This document shows, piece by piece, positions 63,994-64,000 of a stretch of 64,000 nt of DNA; positions within the stretch are counted from its first letter, which is position 1; each line of letters starts with the position of its first letter. Position numbers and translations under genes: made by a program. This DNA is from Tepidiforma sp. Its GTDB lineage: Bacteria; Chloroflexota; Dehalococcoidia; Tepidiformales; Tepidiformaceae. The stretch covers positions 124,001 to 188,000 of the forward strand of contig NZ_BPIG01000001.1 in the NCBI RefSeq assembly GCF_026003995.1. The letters are read 5' to 3'. The notes beneath the pieces were generated by a model, which worked only from the letters and a program-made list of their open reading frames with translations, ran no database searches and had not been told where the DNA came from.

Positions 63994-64000
63994 AACCCGA

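Overview
The window is 64 kb of very GC-rich, gene-dense chromosomal DNA with about 67 protein genes, four tRNA genes and no rRNA, CRISPR array or insertion sequence that I could see. Third codon positions are almost all G or C, so nearly every gene carries long antisense shadow ORFs. The content points to a member of the Chloroflexota, perhaps close to Dehalococcoidia/Tepidiformia; this is an inference from gene mix and style (ThyX, GatCA, many SDR, LLM and CoA-transferase genes, Thr/Pro-tailed PBP), not from a marker-gene comparison.

Layout. 1-11.3 kb (mostly +): a left-edge zinc-ribbon gene (-), an SDR, an M1-type metalloprotease, a geranylgeranyl-reductase-like flavoprotein overlapping endonuclease III, an MFS pump, a second SDR, an ABC-2 exporter pair, AzlCD, UspA and a His-rich membrane peptide. 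11.4-19.8 kb: the translation cluster on the minus strand, tRNA-Thr(TGT)-tRNA-Tyr-tRNA-Thr(GGT)-tuf-rpmG-secE-nusG, then rplK-rplA. It matches the classical tufB cluster but is split by a plus-strand peptide ABC operon (binding protein and two permeases, no ATPase) between nusG and rplK. 19.9-35.8 kb: a double-winged-helix regulator with a toroid protein and a membrane protein, YebC, a degenerate E2-like protein with LipB, ThyX, an SMP-30 protein, a uracil-DNA glycosylase, ArsM, a CaiB-type CoA transferase, an SDR, CYTH-CHAD, SucD, a VOC protein, a secreted protein and tRNA-Val. 35.8-49.7 kb: RlmD-Maf, a NarL-type response regulator, ADP-forming acyl-CoA synthetase subunits, a GMC oxidoreductase, a cupredoxin-like lipoprotein, an aminotransferase, a PKMT-like methyltransferase, an amidase, and gatC-gatA-mrr. 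49.8-64 kb: class A PBP, a rhodanese, two small zinc-ribbon paralogues, a Pgi-MalQ-LLM operon, an aldo/keto reductase, a ThDP enzyme, an LLM flavoprotein divergent from a MarR regulator, and a hypothetical gene.

Two signals run through the window. First, many first-in-operon genes have a TANNNT -10 box only 6-10 nt before a start codon without a ribosome binding site, which implies leaderless mRNA; others have the same box about 30-45 nt upstream plus a GGAGG-type site. One leaderless start opens a 14-codon ORF whose stop overlaps the PBP start. Second, tuf and the N-terminal part of the acyl-CoA synthetase contain dense single-base indels although the encoded residues remain family-like in alternating frames. 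These look more like poor consensus than old pseudogenes, but that cannot be settled from the sequence alone.
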